Shown one piece after another: positions 18,104 through 28,300 of a DNA stretch of 39,970 nucleotides (positions are counted from its first letter, which is position 1; every line of letters begins with the position of its first letter). The DNA lies in contig CAUJFL010000245.1 in the NCBI GenBank assembly GCA_963169165.1, positions 1-39,970 on the forward strand. The letters are read 5' to 3'. A program made the translations under genes and the position numbers. A model generated the notes under the pieces. The model was not told the origin of the DNA, searched no databases, and saw only the letters and a list, made by a program, of their open reading frames with translations. This DNA comes from Myxococcota bacterium (GTDB lineage Bacteria; Myxococcota_A; Polyangia; Polyangiales; Polyangiaceae).

Positions 18104-18421
18104 ATGAAGGCTTTCGGCGGCGGAATGAACGAGTTCGTCCGGCAGGTCGCGCGCACCCAGCGCCGGGTCGAGGAGGCGAAGAGCCAGATCAAGGACGTCG
18201 AGGTCACCGCGAGCGCCGCCGACGGCAAGGTGACCGCGGTCGTCACCTGCGAGGGGCGCGTCGTGCGCATCGACGTCGACCCCGCGTTCGCCGCGTCCGA
18301 CCTCCCGATGGCGCTCGACGCCGCGGTCGGCGCGCTCAACGCCGCGCTCGCGCAGGCCGACAAGGCGGTCGACGAGGCGGTGGCGAAGGTGACCGGCGGC
18401 ATGAAGCTGCCGGGCATGTGA
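18104..18421 (+). CDS. ebfC: YbaB/EbfC-family nucleoid-associated protein
   Basis: Small DNA-binding protein of 105 residues, the family's usual size. Features are the N-terminal GGGMNEFVRQVARTQRRVEEAKSQIKDVEVTASAADGKVTAVVTCEG pattern (given in parts: helix 8-30, then strands) and the C-terminal helix LNAALAQADKAVDEAVAKVTGGM. The dimer forms a tweezer-like fold that coats DNA. It starts two bases after the dnaX stop and ends five bases before recR, the same order as in many bacteria. One Cys in VVTCEG. Role with RecR/DnaX is not settled in the family. Confidence 0.93.
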   Translation: MKAFGGGMNEFVRQVARTQRRVEEAKSQIKDVEVTASAADGKVTAVVTCEGRVVRIDVDPAFAASDLPMALDAAVGALNAALAQADKAVDEAVAKVTGGMKLPGM

Positions 18422-18425
18422 CCGC

Positions 18426-19025
18426 GTGCTGCCGCCCGGGCTGCGCCGCGCGATCGAGCTGTTCTCACGCCTCCCGGGCGTGGGAGACAAGACGGCCGCG
18501 AGGTTCGTGATGCACCTCTTGTCAGGCGATCGCGCGCTCGCCGGCGCCCTCGCCGAGGCGCTGCGCGAGCTCGACACATCGATCGTGCCGTGCCCGCGCT
18601 GCGCCTCGTTCGCCGACGCGGCCGACGGCTTGTGCCTCATCTGCGCCGACACGCGGAGAGATCCGCGCGTGCTCTGTGTCGTCGCGCGCGTTCAAGATTT
18701 GCTGGGCTTCGAGCGGAGCGGCGCGATGCGCGGCCAGTACTTCGTGCTTCACAAGCTGCTGTCGCCGCTCGACGGAGTCTCTCCCCAGGATCTGCCCGTC
18801 TCTCGGCTGCTCGCGCGCGTCGCCGACGGCGTCGAAGAGGTCATCCTGGCGACGCCACCCACTGTCGACGGCGAGGCGACCGCGCTGTTCCTGGCGCGGG
18901 AGCTGCGCCCGAGCGGCGCGCGCGTCACGCGCCTCGCGAGCGGCGTCCCACACGGCGGCGACCTCGAGTTCGCCGATCAGATCACGCTCGGCAGGGCGCT
19001 CGAAGGCCGCAAGGCGATCGAGTAA
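18426..19025 (+). CDS. recR: Recombination protein RecR
   Basis: RecFOR-pathway protein of 199 residues, standard length. It has an N-terminal helix-hairpin-helix (LPGVGDKTAARFVMHLL, 16-32), a zinc finger C56-x2-C59-x10-C70-x2-C73, and a TOPRIM domain with the expected LCVVARVQDLLGFERSG start and GEATALFLAREL. The ring-forming protein helps RecO load RecA on gaps. GTG start at 18426 lies five bases after the ebfC stop. It ends ten bases before ridA. Confidence 0.95.
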   Translation: MLPPGLRRAIELFSRLPGVGDKTAARFVMHLLSGDRALAGALAEALRELDTSIVPCPRCASFADAADGLCLICADTRRDPRVLCVVARVQDLLGFERSGAMRGQYFVLHKLLSPLDGVSPQDLPVSRLLARVADGVEEVILATPPTVDGEATALFLARELRPSGARVTRLASGVPHGGDLEFADQITLGRALEGRKAIE

Positions 19026-19035
19026 GACGCGGCGC

Positions 19036-19422
19036 ATGCCGAAGACGCAGATCAGCACCCAGGACGCCCCCGCCGCGATCGGCCCGTACTCGCAGGCGAT
19101 GCGCGCGGGCGACTTCTTGTATCTGTCCGGTCAGATCCCGATCGATCCCGCCACCGGGCAGCTCGTGGCGGGCGACGTCCGGGCCGAGACGGCCCGCGTG
19201 ATGCAGAACCTCGACGCCGTGCTGCGCGCGGGGGGCGCCACGTTCGCCGACGTGATCAAGACGACGATCTTCTTGACCGACATGGGCGATTTCGGAGCCG
19301 TAAACGAGGTATACGGGGCGCACTTTCCCAATGTTCCCCCGGCGCGCGCCACCGTCCAGGTGGCGGCGCTCCCCCGAGGCGTGCGCGTCGAGATCGACGC
19401 GGTCGCTTACCTGGGATCCTGA
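19036..19422 (+). CDS. ridA: RidA family enamine/imine deaminase
   Basis: Trimeric deaminase of 128 residues that hydrolyses reactive 2-aminoacrylate-type enamines made by PLP dehydratases. Key features: IGPYSQA with Tyr18, YLSGQIPIDPATG, the VIKTTIFLTDM strand and PPARATVQV with catalytic Arg104, plus Glu119 in VEIDAVAY. The ATG at 19036 gives the standard N-terminus; a longer open frame upstream is recR in another frame. Likely co-transcribed with recR. Confidence 0.95.
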   Translation: MPKTQISTQDAPAAIGPYSQAMRAGDFLYLSGQIPIDPATGQLVAGDVRAETARVMQNLDAVLRAGGATFADVIKTTIFLTDMGDFGAVNEVYGAHFPNVPPARATVQVAALPRGVRVEIDAVAYLGS

Positions 19423-19439
19423 CCCCACCGGAGCTTCCG

Positions 19440-20612
19440 ATGACCCAATTCTCTGCTGATGTCCTCAACGCGAGCGCCGAGCGGGCGCTCTCGGCCGTCG
19501 CCTCGGTCGGCGCCGACGAGCAGGCCGACCTCGTCGACGCGTGGCTCAAGTCACGAAACGTCGACGCGATCGCCGCGGTCGCCCGCGAGAACGACGCCCC
19601 CGCCCCCGCGCGCAAGGCCGCGCGCCGCGCCGTCAACGTGCTGAAGTCTCGAGGCATCACGGTGCCCGACGCGCGCTCGGTCGCGAAGCCGATGGCCGCG
19701 CAGGCGGTCGCGCGTCGGCTCGAGGCGCGCATGCAGCCGCTCGACGCGTCGGGGCAGCTCGTGTTCACGCTGCTGTCGGTCGCGGAAGGCAAGGAGACGC
19801 GCGTCGTCGACGTCGTCTGCGCGCCCAACGTGGGCGTGCTGCGCGTGTCGGGCGGCGAGCTGTCTCCGTCCAGGTACCGCGAGTGGGAGAAGTCGACCCG
19901 GCAGCGCCGCGGCTTCGCGCCCACGCCGGTCGAGCCCGCGTACGCGCGGTACCGCGTCGCGGCGGCGCGGGCCGACAACGAGAAGAGCGGCTCGCTGCTG
20001 CCCCTCGAGCTCTCCCACTTCGACGATCTGCTCGTCGGCGCCCCCGAGGCCGAGCCGCCCCACCCCGTCGTCGCCGCGGGTCTGACGCTCGAGCCCGATG
20101 GGTGGAAGGCGTACCTCGACGGCAGCGGCGAGCTGCACCGCGAGCCAGAGCTCGCCTGGGTGATGCCGTCGCCCGAGGCCTACCAGGAGCTGCTCGTGAA
20201 GCTCGGAGAGCGCGTCGCGGCGGCCGGCGGCGGCGAGCCAGACCCCGAAGCCTTCAACACCTACCTGCGCGAGGAGATCGCGGCGGCGACCGATCGCTTC
20301 TTCTCGGCCGAGGTGCGCGAGGTGCTCGCGCAGCGCCTGCTCGACGCGGCCGCCAGCGTGCTCCACCGCGCTGGCAAGGAGACCGCCGAGAAGGTGCTGT
20401 CGGTCCGCCACGGCGTCCTCTCCGCCGGGCTCGTGACCGATCCACCCCGCGAAATCGGCTTCTTGCGCGGCTCGTTCGAGAAGGTCTTCGGCGCGATGGT
20501 GCGCCAGTCGGGCGGGCAGATCTCGCTGCCGCTGCCCCAGGCCCCGCAGTCCGACGCGACCAAGCTCAGCGCCGAGCAGCTGGCGGCGATCGAGGCCGTG
20601 AAGGCGGGCTGA
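19440..20612 (+). CDS. Uncharacterised protein, 390 residues
   Basis: I do not recognise this protein. It is soluble, without signal peptide or membrane helix. The first ~80 residues (ALSAVASVGADEQADLVDAWLKSRNVDAIAAVA, split here by helices) look like short helical repeats, and KAARRAVNVLKSRGI is basic. A mixed alpha/beta part follows with VVDVVCAPNVGVLRVSGGEL, SRYREWEK and a RYRVAAARADNEKSG segment. The C-terminal half is helical (FFSAEVREVLAQRLLDAAASVLHRAGKETAEKVLSVRHGVLS). GGAG sits six bases before the ATG, and ridA ends 17 bp upstream, so it is probably the last gene of the dnaX-ebfC-recR-ridA unit. Codon use is like its neighbours. Confidence 0.8.
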   Translation: MTQFSADVLNASAERALSAVASVGADEQADLVDAWLKSRNVDAIAAVARENDAPAPARKAARRAVNVLKSRGITVPDARSVAKPMAAQAVARRLEARMQPLDASGQLVFTLLSVAEGKETRVVDVVCAPNVGVLRVSGGELSPSRYREWEKSTRQRRGFAPTPVEPAYARYRVAAARADNEKSGSLLPLELSHFDDLLVGAPEAEPPHPVVAAGLTLEPDGWKAYLDGSGELHREPELAWVMPSPEAYQELLVKLGERVAAAGGGEPDPEAFNTYLREEIAAATDRFFSAEVREVLAQRLLDAAASVLHRAGKETAEKVLSVRHGVLSAGLVTDPPREIGFLRGSFEKVFGAMVRQSGGQISLPLPQAPQSDATKLSAEQLAAIEAVKAG

Positions 20613-20626
20613 GCCGAGAGGGCTAT

Positions 20627-20649
20627 GCGGGCCTCACCTCGAGGCCCGC
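20627..20649. terminator. Bidirectional terminator-like hairpin
   Basis: Perfect 9-bp stem GCGGGCCTC / GAGGCCCGC with a 5-nt loop (ACCTC), centred between the convergent stops at 20612 and 20679. No T-tract on either strand. Confidence 0.5.
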
Positions 20650-20678
20650 GGCTCGTCGCCGGTTCAGGTCGGCGCGGT

Positions 20679-21497
20679 TCAGTGCAGCGCGATCGTCACG
20701 TCGAACGTGCCCTTGATTTGCCAGGGCACCGAGCCGCCCGCGTTCGCCGTGAAGCTCATCGACGTCGGGGCCGCCTCGCTCTTGATCCACGTGGGAGGTA
20801 GCGGGTTCGGGTAGACGATCGGGTGAAGATCTCCGCTCTGCACCTGCAGACCGAGCGACGAGGTCTGATCGAAATCGACGTACACGTCGCTGCCGCTGAT
20901 CGTGCCCGAGTCTGCCGCGGCGACGGGACCGGCGAACAGCACGTTGACCTTGCCTTCGGTGGTCGCGGTTACGCCGTGGCGCACGTTCTCGATGTAGATC
21001 TCGCCAGACGGGGACACGGCGGAGAGACTGCCCGCGAAATCGTCGGGGACGAACAGATCGACGCGCGCGGTGAGCGAGCTGTTCACGGTGCCGGTGCGGC
21101 CGACCGAAATCGACGCGCCGCTGTCGTCGGCGTTCGCGGTGAGCACGAGGTTCTCGTTCATCTGCCGGATCGCCTTGTCCTTGCTGTCGGCGGCGTCGGC
21201 GTTGAGCGGCGTGAAGCGCACGGTGATCGTGTCGGCGGGCGCGCCACGCTTGACCACGATCGCCTGCGACGCGGTCGACCCGAGCCGGACGTTGCCGCCC
21301 TCGACCTTGATGCTGATCGGCGTGCCGGCCTTGTAAGGGCGGGAGACCTCTTGCGTCGTGCCCACGTACTGGGTCACCGACTGGGTGACGCACTCGGTGC
21401 CTCCGCTCTCGCCGTCCTTGCAGACGGTCTTGCAACCAGCGGTGAAGACGCCCACCAGCAGCGAGGCGATGACGAACGAGGAGAAGGTCTTGTTCAT
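20679..21497 (-). CDS. Putative lipoprotein with beta-rich (DUF4097/adhesin-like) domain
   Basis: Predicted lipoprotein of 272 residues. The N-terminus MNKTFSSFVIASLLVGVFTAGC has a hydrophobic core and lipobox-like TAGC (Cys22); three more positions (C26, C36) may form a disulfide. The rest is beta-rich: PISIKVEGGNVRLGSTASQAIVVKRG (in parts), SLTARVDLFVPDDFAGSLSAVSPSGEIYIENV and KVNVLFAGPVAAADSGTISGSDVYVDF. Short repeated turns with G-N-V and S-G-E/S-G-D resemble the beta-solenoid of DUF4097-type proteins. AAGGAA lies eight bases before the ATG. Single gene, preceded by a gap of 66 bp from the aminotransferase end. Function unknown; surface or periplasmic location inferred. Confidence 0.72.
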   Translation of the reverse strand: MNKTFSSFVIASLLVGVFTAGCKTVCKDGESGGTECVTQSVTQYVGTTQEVSRPYKAGTPISIKVEGGNVRLGSTASQAIVVKRGAPADTITVRFTPLNADAADSKDKAIRQMNENLVLTANADDSGASISVGRTGTVNSSLTARVDLFVPDDFAGSLSAVSPSGEIYIENVRHGVTATTEGKVNVLFAGPVAAADSGTISGSDVYVDFDQTSSLGLQVQSGDLHPIVYPNPLPPTWIKSEAAPTSMSFTANAGGSVPWQIKGTFDVTIALH

Positions 21498-21521
21498 GGC
21501 GAGGTTCCTTACGAGGTGAGC

Positions 21522-21538
21522 GAGGGGTCTCTTCCCTC
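21522..21538 (-). terminator. Small hairpin after the aminotransferase gene
   Basis: GAGGG / CCCTC stem with a 7-nt loop in the 66 bp between the aminotransferase stop and the lipoprotein start. A second short inverted repeat (GCGC ... GCGC) lies near 21542-21558. Weak; may end the giant-TPR operon transcript or lie in the lipoprotein leader. Confidence 0.25.
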
Positions 21539-21563
21539 TCAGCGCAGGTTTCAGGCGCTCTGT

Positions 21564-22367
21564 TCAGGTGATGGCATCGAGGCACCCGCAGAAAGCTTTC
21601 AGCTCGGCTCGATAGCTGTCGGAGAGGAGTGTGGTGAGCGGCGAAACCGGAAGCGTCGCGCCGTCGAGCTCGCCGAGGGCCACCACGCCGCGCTTCGTCG
21701 ACGTGATGAAGCCGCCCGCCCGCGCCAGCAGCTCGACCCTCGGGTGCTCGAACGCGACGTCGAGCCCCAGCGAACGCGCGAGGCTGAGCACGATGCTGCG
21801 CGTGACCCCCGACAGGATCCCGCCGTCGTCGGGCGCGGTCACGAGGCGCTCCCCGTCGGTCACGAAGACGTTGCTCGTCGCGCCCTCGGTGACGAAGCCA
21901 TCGCGCACCAGCAGCGCCTCGGAGGCGCCGCGCGCGCGGGCCTGTGCGAGCGCGACCCAGCTCACGCCGAAGCCGGTCAGCTTCGCGTCGGCGACCGGGC
22001 GCGTCAGCTCGACCGTCGCGGCGGCGACGGGCGGCGCGGGACCGAACGTCCACGGCTCCGCGAGCACGACGCGGGTCGTTCCTCCTCCCTCTCGCGCCGC
22101 CACGATCGCGCGAACGAGCGACTCGCCCTCGATCAAGCGGGGCAAACGCAGGACATCGAGCGTGACGGCCCGGATGTCGAGCTCGAGCCCCAGGCGCTTC
22201 AGCGATTGTCCGAGGCGGAGCATGTGCGGGCCGATGGCGACGATTTCGCCGTTCACTGTCCGCATCGTCTCGAAGGCCCCATGCCCGAGCATCAGGCCGA
22301 GCTCCCACGGCGAGACGGACGACGCAGGCGCCCCGTCGACGAACACGCGCCGGGACGCGTCGCTCAT
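21564..22367 (-). CDS. Class IV PLP aminotransferase / aminodeoxychorismate lyase-like
   Basis: Fold-type IV PLP enzyme of 267 residues. The N-terminal VFVDGAP ... GAFETMRTVNG is the family signature. The expected catalytic Lys is Lys129 (DAKLTGFG), 32 residues before Glu161 of VTEGATSNVF, the same spacing as in D-amino-acid aminotransferase (Lys145-Glu177). SGVTRSIVLSLARSLG and the FITSTKRGVVALGELDG tail also fit. It could be 4-amino-4-deoxychorismate lyase (PabC), a branched-chain or a D-amino-acid aminotransferase; the motifs seen do not decide. No pabA/pabB or ilv genes are nearby. It starts three bases after the giant TPR gene stop, so it is translated from that very long mRNA or from an internal promoter. 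Confidence 0.85.
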   Translation of the reverse strand: MSDASRRVFVDGAPASSVSPWELGLMLGHGAFETMRTVNGEIVAIGPHMLRLGQSLKRLGLELDIRAVTLDVLRLPRLIEGESLVRAIVAAREGGGTTRVVLAEPWTFGPAPPVAAATVELTRPVADAKLTGFGVSWVALAQARARGASEALLVRDGFVTEGATSNVFVTDGERLVTAPDDGGILSGVTRSIVLSLARSLGLDVAFEHPRVELLARAGGFITSTKRGVVALGELDGATLPVSPLTTLLSDSYRAELKAFCGCLDAIT

Positions 22368-22370
22368 CGA

Positions 22371-25300
22371 TCAGGCCTTCAGCTGGGCGAGCAGCTCCTT
22401 CGCTTGGGTGAGCCCGGCGTCGTTCTCGAGCGCGCGCTCCAGCATCTGGATGGCCTTCGGCTTGTCCCCCTGGCGGTGACAGATGTCGCCCAGATAGTAG
22501 AAGACCTCACCCTTCGAGATCGGCGATGACGCGTCGAGCTTCTGCAGCAAGAGCGCGCGGAAGGCCTTCTGCGCGCGGTCGAGATCGCCCAGCTCGATGG
22601 TGAGGACGCCGAGATCGCGCAGCGTGCCGATGGAGCCCGGGTCGATCTTGAACGCGGCGTCGAGCTCGGTGAGCGCGCGCGCCTTGTCGCCGTCGGAGAG
22701 GTACGCGCTCGCGAGCCGCTGATGGATCGCGGCGAGCTCCTTCGAGCGCTTGCCGCCGTAGCTCTCCTTGATCTTCTCGAGCGTGAGCACCGCGTCCTTG
22801 CCGCGCCCCGAGCCCGTGTAGGCGTCACAGAGCGACAGCAACAGGTCGCGATCGTCGGGCGCGAGCGCCGTCGCGCGCTCGAGCAGCTCGGCAGCCTTGG
22901 CCGCGTCCTTCTGCTTGTCGCGCTGGATCTCCGCCGCGCGCGTGAGCAACCGGACCTTGTCCTCGATGACCTCGGTGAGCTCGGCGTCACGCGTGAGCAA
23001 CGCCGCGAGCACGTCCCACGCACCGGTGCGCTCGTAGAGCGCGCGCAGCTTGTCGCGCACGGCCGTGTTCGACTCGCCGAGCGACAGCGCCCGCTCGAGC
23101 GCCGAACGTTCGCCAGCCTCGTCCTTGCGCTTCGCGTGCGTCTCGGCGAGGCGCAGCGCGAGCGCGACGGCCTCATCGCCCGCGGCGAGCTCGAGCAGCT
23201 TGCCGAGCGCTCGCGCCGCCTCGTCGTGGTTCTGGCGGGCCTCGTGCAGCCTGACCAGGGCGCCCAGCGCGCCGACGTGGGACGGATCGCGCTCGAGCAC
23301 GCCCGCGTAGGTCTCGATCGCGCGCGCCGAGTCGCGCAGTCGCGTGTCGTAGATCTCCCCGAGCCGCACCAGGAAGGTCAGCTCGGCGTCGCGATCTCCG
23401 CGCTCCTTCGCGAGCTCGATCTGGCGCGACAGCAGCTCCGCGAGCTCGTCGTCCTTGCCCGCCTTCTCGTAGAGCTGAGAGAGCAGCACGACTGCGGCCG
23501 TGTGTCCGGCGTCCTCGTCGAGCACCGCGCGCAGCGTGTCCATCGCCTCGGAGTCGGCGGAGAGCCGCTCCGACTGTGTGCGCGCCAGCTGCACGCGGAG
23601 CTCGCTCCGCTGCTCGGCCGACGTCGCGACCTCGATCTCGCGCTCGCGGAGCCGCGCCAGCTCGCGCCATTTCGCCGCCTCTTCATAGAGCGCGGCCAGC
23701 GCCGAGACCGCGCGCGCGTCCTCGGCCGACGCCTCGACGAGCTCTTCATAGAGCTTGATCGCGCGGGCCTTGTCGCCGAGCTTGTCGCGGTACGCCGCGG
23801 CGGCGTCGTGCCGCAAGCGCGCGGCCTCGGGCGGATCCTGGGAGAGCTCGGCGCGCTTCAGCAGCAAGCGCACGACGTCGGCGTGATCTCCCGCGAGCTC
23901 GCGGAGGCGACCCAGCTCTTCGAGCGCCCACAGATCGGCGTCGTCATCCTCGAGCATCTGGCGGAGGAGCTCTTCGGCGAGCGCGGTGTCGGCGAGCGGC
24001 GAGTCCGCGAGCGAGCGCGCCTCGCGCAAGAGCGCGCGCTTCGTGTCACGGTCGGCCTCGAGCTTGGCGCGCAAGCGCAGCGTGTCGACGAGCGCGCGAT
24101 CGCGGCCGGGGGAGCGCCGCAAATCCTCGAGGACGCGCACGATGTCGAGCGACTCGGGATCGCGCGCGAGCGCCTTCTCGTAGAGCTCCTCGGCCGCCGC
24201 GCGATCGCCGACCTTGTTGCGTTGCCAGTCACCCGCGCGCACCAGGAGATCACGCGCCGTGTCGCGCGGCAGCTCTCGCCTCGCGACCGCGTTCGACAGC
24301 GCGGTCGCAGCGCTGGCCCACCCGCCGTGGATCGGCGCGACGCGCTCGATCTCGGCGAGCACGTCCGCGTCGGTCGGGTCGTCCATCATCGCCGCCTCGA
24401 TGGCGCCCTGCGCGGCTGCGAGATCCTTCGCGTCCTCCTCGAGCACGCGCGCGAGGTCGAGGCGCATCTTCACGCGATCGGCCGCCACCGGCGCGCGGTC
24501 GATGCGGCGGCCGAGCAGCGCCGCGAGCCGCGCGTGATCGCCGAGCGCGCGGTACGTCTGCTCGAGGATCTCGCTCACCTCGACGAACAGGCTCTCGCGA
24601 TCGAGCAGCCGCTCGAGCGCCTCGCGGGCGCCCACGTGCGCCTGGCGCGACTCGATGGCGGCGCGCAGCGAGGCGACGCCGGCCGCCGGATCCGCGAACC
24701 GCGAGAGCTGCAGCTCGCCCAGCCGATGGTAGAGATCGGCGCGGGCGTCGGGATCGTCGTCGAGGCCGATGCGGCGCTCGAGGATCTCGGCGAGCCCCTT
24801 GTCGTCTCCGACGCGACCGTACAGGCGATCGAGCGACAGCAGCAGCTCGGGGGCGTCGCCGCCGTCGTCGAGCGCCGCCCGGAACGCCGAGATCGCGCGC
24901 GCGTCGTCGGAGAGGCGCGTCTCGGCGATCCGCCCGAGCCGCGTGCGGAGATCTCGCGTGATCACGGCGTCGAACACCGCCGCCGCCCGCTCCTCGAGCG
25001 CGCTCGCGTACCTGGAGAAATTGCCGAGCGCCTCGCTCAGGCGCTCGACCTCGGCGTGGACGGTCTCGTCGTCGGGCGTCTCGACGAGCGCGCGCAGCAG
25101 CGCGTCGAGCGCGTCGGAGGGGCTCTCGAGGTTCAGCTCGTGAGTGATGGCCAGCGTGCGGAGCGTCTGGGCGCGCGCGACGGTGTCTTCTTGGGAGCGC
25201 AGCTTCAGCTCGAGGATCCTCACGAGCTCCTTGAAGCGCCCCGTCAGACGGAGCACCGGCTCCAGCACGTCGACCGCAGCGGCCCGCTGATCGTCGCGCG

Positions 25301-28300
25301 CGTCCGCGATGCCGAAGCACGCGGCGACAGTGTCATTTTCGTTAGGATCGTCTTCGAGGACCTGCCGGTAGCACTCGAGCGCCTCGGCGGATTCATCGAG
25401 CTTCTCGCGGTAGAGATCGCCCATCGTCTTGCGCAGCCGCACGCGGTCTTCTCGTGTCTCGGCGGAGGCGGCCTGCAGGCGCAGGTTGTCCAAGAGCTCG
25501 GGCCATTGCTCCTCGGCGCGCAGCAAGCGATCGAGCTCGCCGAGCACCTCTCTGTCGGCCGGTCGCGCCGCGAGCGCCTCGCGGAGCGCGGTGATGGCGT
25601 CCTTGCGGCGATCGAGCTTCGCCTCGAGCGTGGCCGCGACGCGACGCGACAGCTCGTATTTGAGGTCGCCCTCGTCTTCGCCCGCGAGCTCGACCCGACG
25701 CCGACACAGCTCGACGAGGCGCGCGGGCTCGCCCTTGCTCTCGTAGAGCTCGATCAGGCAGTCGACCGTATACGCGCTCTCCGGCTCGAGCTCGGCGGCG
25801 CGCTCGTAGGCGGCGATCGCGCCGTCCGCGTCGTCGAGCATGTCCCGCTTCGACTCGCCGATGCGCCGGTAGAGCGACGCGCGCGCCTCGTCGTCGGTCG
25901 CGAGCTCGATCTTCTTCTCGAGCACGCGCACGATGGTCGCCCAGTCGGAGAGCATCATCGCGAGCAGGTCCATCTGCTCGAGCGGCTGGGGATCGGACTC
26001 GTCGAGCGCGGACAAGCGCGCGTAGGCGCCGAGCGCGGCGCGCGGATCGTCGCGGCGCTGATCGTGCAACCGCGCGAGCGCGAGCAGGAGCTCTCGCTTC
26101 ACGTGGTCCTCGGCCTTCGCGATGGCCTGCTCGTAGGTGTCGGCGAGCTCGTCCCACGCCGACAGCTCGGCGGCGAGGCGGTCGAGCTCGGCGCGCGCGT
26201 CGGTCTCTGGATCGAGCACGAGGCACGCCCGGAGCGCGGCGAGGGCGGCCTTCTTGTCGGCGCCGCGCGTCTCGTGAAGCTTCGCGATCTCGCGCAGGAT
26301 GGCGACCTTCTCGCCGGCGCCCTCGGCCAGCTCGAGGCGCCGCTCGTTGATGCGGACGAGATCGCGCCAGTCGTCGCTGCGCTCGTACAGCGGCAGCAGG
26401 ATCTCGACGACGCGCGCCTTGTGCTCGGGATCGCTCGACAGGCGCTCGAGCTCGGCGATGGCCTCGCGGTGCCACGGCAGCGCGTCGACGATCGTCTGCA
26501 GCTGATCGATCGCGGCGCTCGTGTCCGACAGCTCGCTCGCGAGAAGCTTCGCCAGCGCGAGCCGCAGCGCAGCGACCTCGTCGCCGTCCCCGGAAGACTC
26601 GATCCGGCGCTCGTAGTGCGCGGCGAGATCCTGGTGGCGCTTGGTCGCACGGTACAGGCGCGTGAGCGCGTCGAGTGAGGTGAGGTCGCGATCCTCGACG
26701 TCGAGCGCCTCCTTGTGGGTCTCGATCGCGCGCTCGGGGTCGGCGAGCGGCCCCTCCTCGAGCTCGGCGATGACGTGCAGCATCTTCAACCGGTCGGAGT
26801 CGTCGGGGCGATGGTCGAGGGTCGCGCGGTACAGCGCGACGCGCGCGACGTGATCCGAGGCGCGGGCGAGCAGCGCGTCGACCGAGTCGAACAGCTCGCG
26901 CGACTCGGGCTCGAACGCGAGCGCGCGCCGGAACAGGACGAGCGCCGCCTCGGGCTGCTCGGCCGCGAGGCGGAGCTCGGCCGTGCGGCGGGAGAGCTTC
27001 GCGGTGTGCGCCTCATCGGCGGTCACCTTCGCGAGCTCGCCCTCGTAGATCTGGGCGAGCCGCGCGCTGTCGCCGGTCACCCGCGCGAGCCGCTCGCACT
27101 CGGCCCACGCGGCCTCGTCGGCGAGGTCTTCGGAGAGGAGCCGCGCGGCGACCTCGAGGGCGGCCTTCGCGTCGTCGCCCGACTCTTCGCGCAGCTGGAT
27201 GAGGCGACGGAAGAGGCCCTTGCGCTCTTCTGGATCCTGGCTGGCCGCGAGGCGGGCGTCGACGCAGTCGATCACCTTCCGCCACTCGGACCGCCTCAGA
27301 TATACGGGCTCGAGGAGCTCGGCCGCGCGCGCGCGGACCTCGGGCGCCCGCTCGGCCGACATCAGCGCCTCGAGCGCCGCGGCGGCGCCGTCGTGCGATG
27401 GATCGAGCTCGAGCGCCGCGAGCAGCTCGTCGAACGCGCGCTCCACGTCGCCCTGCTGCCGCTCGGCGATCGCCGCGAGCTTGACACGCAGGCCCGCCTT
27501 GTCTCCGACGCCCTCGGAGATCTGTCGCTCATAGAGCGCGGCCAGATCGTCCCAGCGCGACTCCTTCGTGTACAGCTCCTCGAGCGCGGTGAGCGCGGCC
27601 GGATCGAGCCCGAGATCGAGGATCGCCTCGTAGACCGAGATCGCCTCGGGGGCGCCCTCGACCTCACGCGTCAGGGTGGCCTGCTTGAAGTACAGCTCGC
27701 GGCGCGCGGCGTCGTCGGGCGCGGCGTCGACGCGGCGCCGCGTGGTCTCGAGCAGCGCGGGCAGATCTCCCATCTGCTCGTACACGGCGGCGAGGGACGC
27801 GAGCAGCGCGGCGTCGTCGCCGCGGAGCGCGACGGCCTCCTTGTACCAGTCGCGGGCCTCGGCGAGGTTTCCGAGCTGGTCGCGCGAGATCTCGGCGAGC
27901 CGCACGCGCACGCGGACCGAGAGCTCGTCGTCGAGGATCTCGGGCACGATCGCCTTCAGCCCCGTGACGAGCTCGCCGTAGCGGCCCGTCGCGGCTGCCA
28001 GGTGCTCGGCGCGCTCGAGCCACGCGGCGAGCACGGGCTCGCCGGCCGACTCTTTCAGGCCCGTGAGCGCGAAGCCGAACGCGCGGGCGCGATCGCCCAG
28101 CTGTCCCTCGGCGGTCCGCTCGGCCTGCTCGAGCAGAGACAGGCGCTCGCTCGGGGTGTCGGCGCACTCGATCTCGATCGCGAGGACCGAGAGCAGCTTC
28201 TCGAAGGCGCCGTCGGCCTCGTAGAGCGGGTGCAGGGTCTCGGCGACCTCGCGGCGGACGTCGGCGCTCTGCAGCAGCGCCTCGAGCGACTCGCGCGCGG

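Noticed and set aside
22722-26678. Long plus-strand open frame (1,318 codons) opposite the giant TPR gene
   Set aside because: Its product is Arg/Glu/Leu-rich with no domain and mirrors the repeat period of the sense gene. Open antisense frames are expected from GC-rich codon use with G/C third positions.
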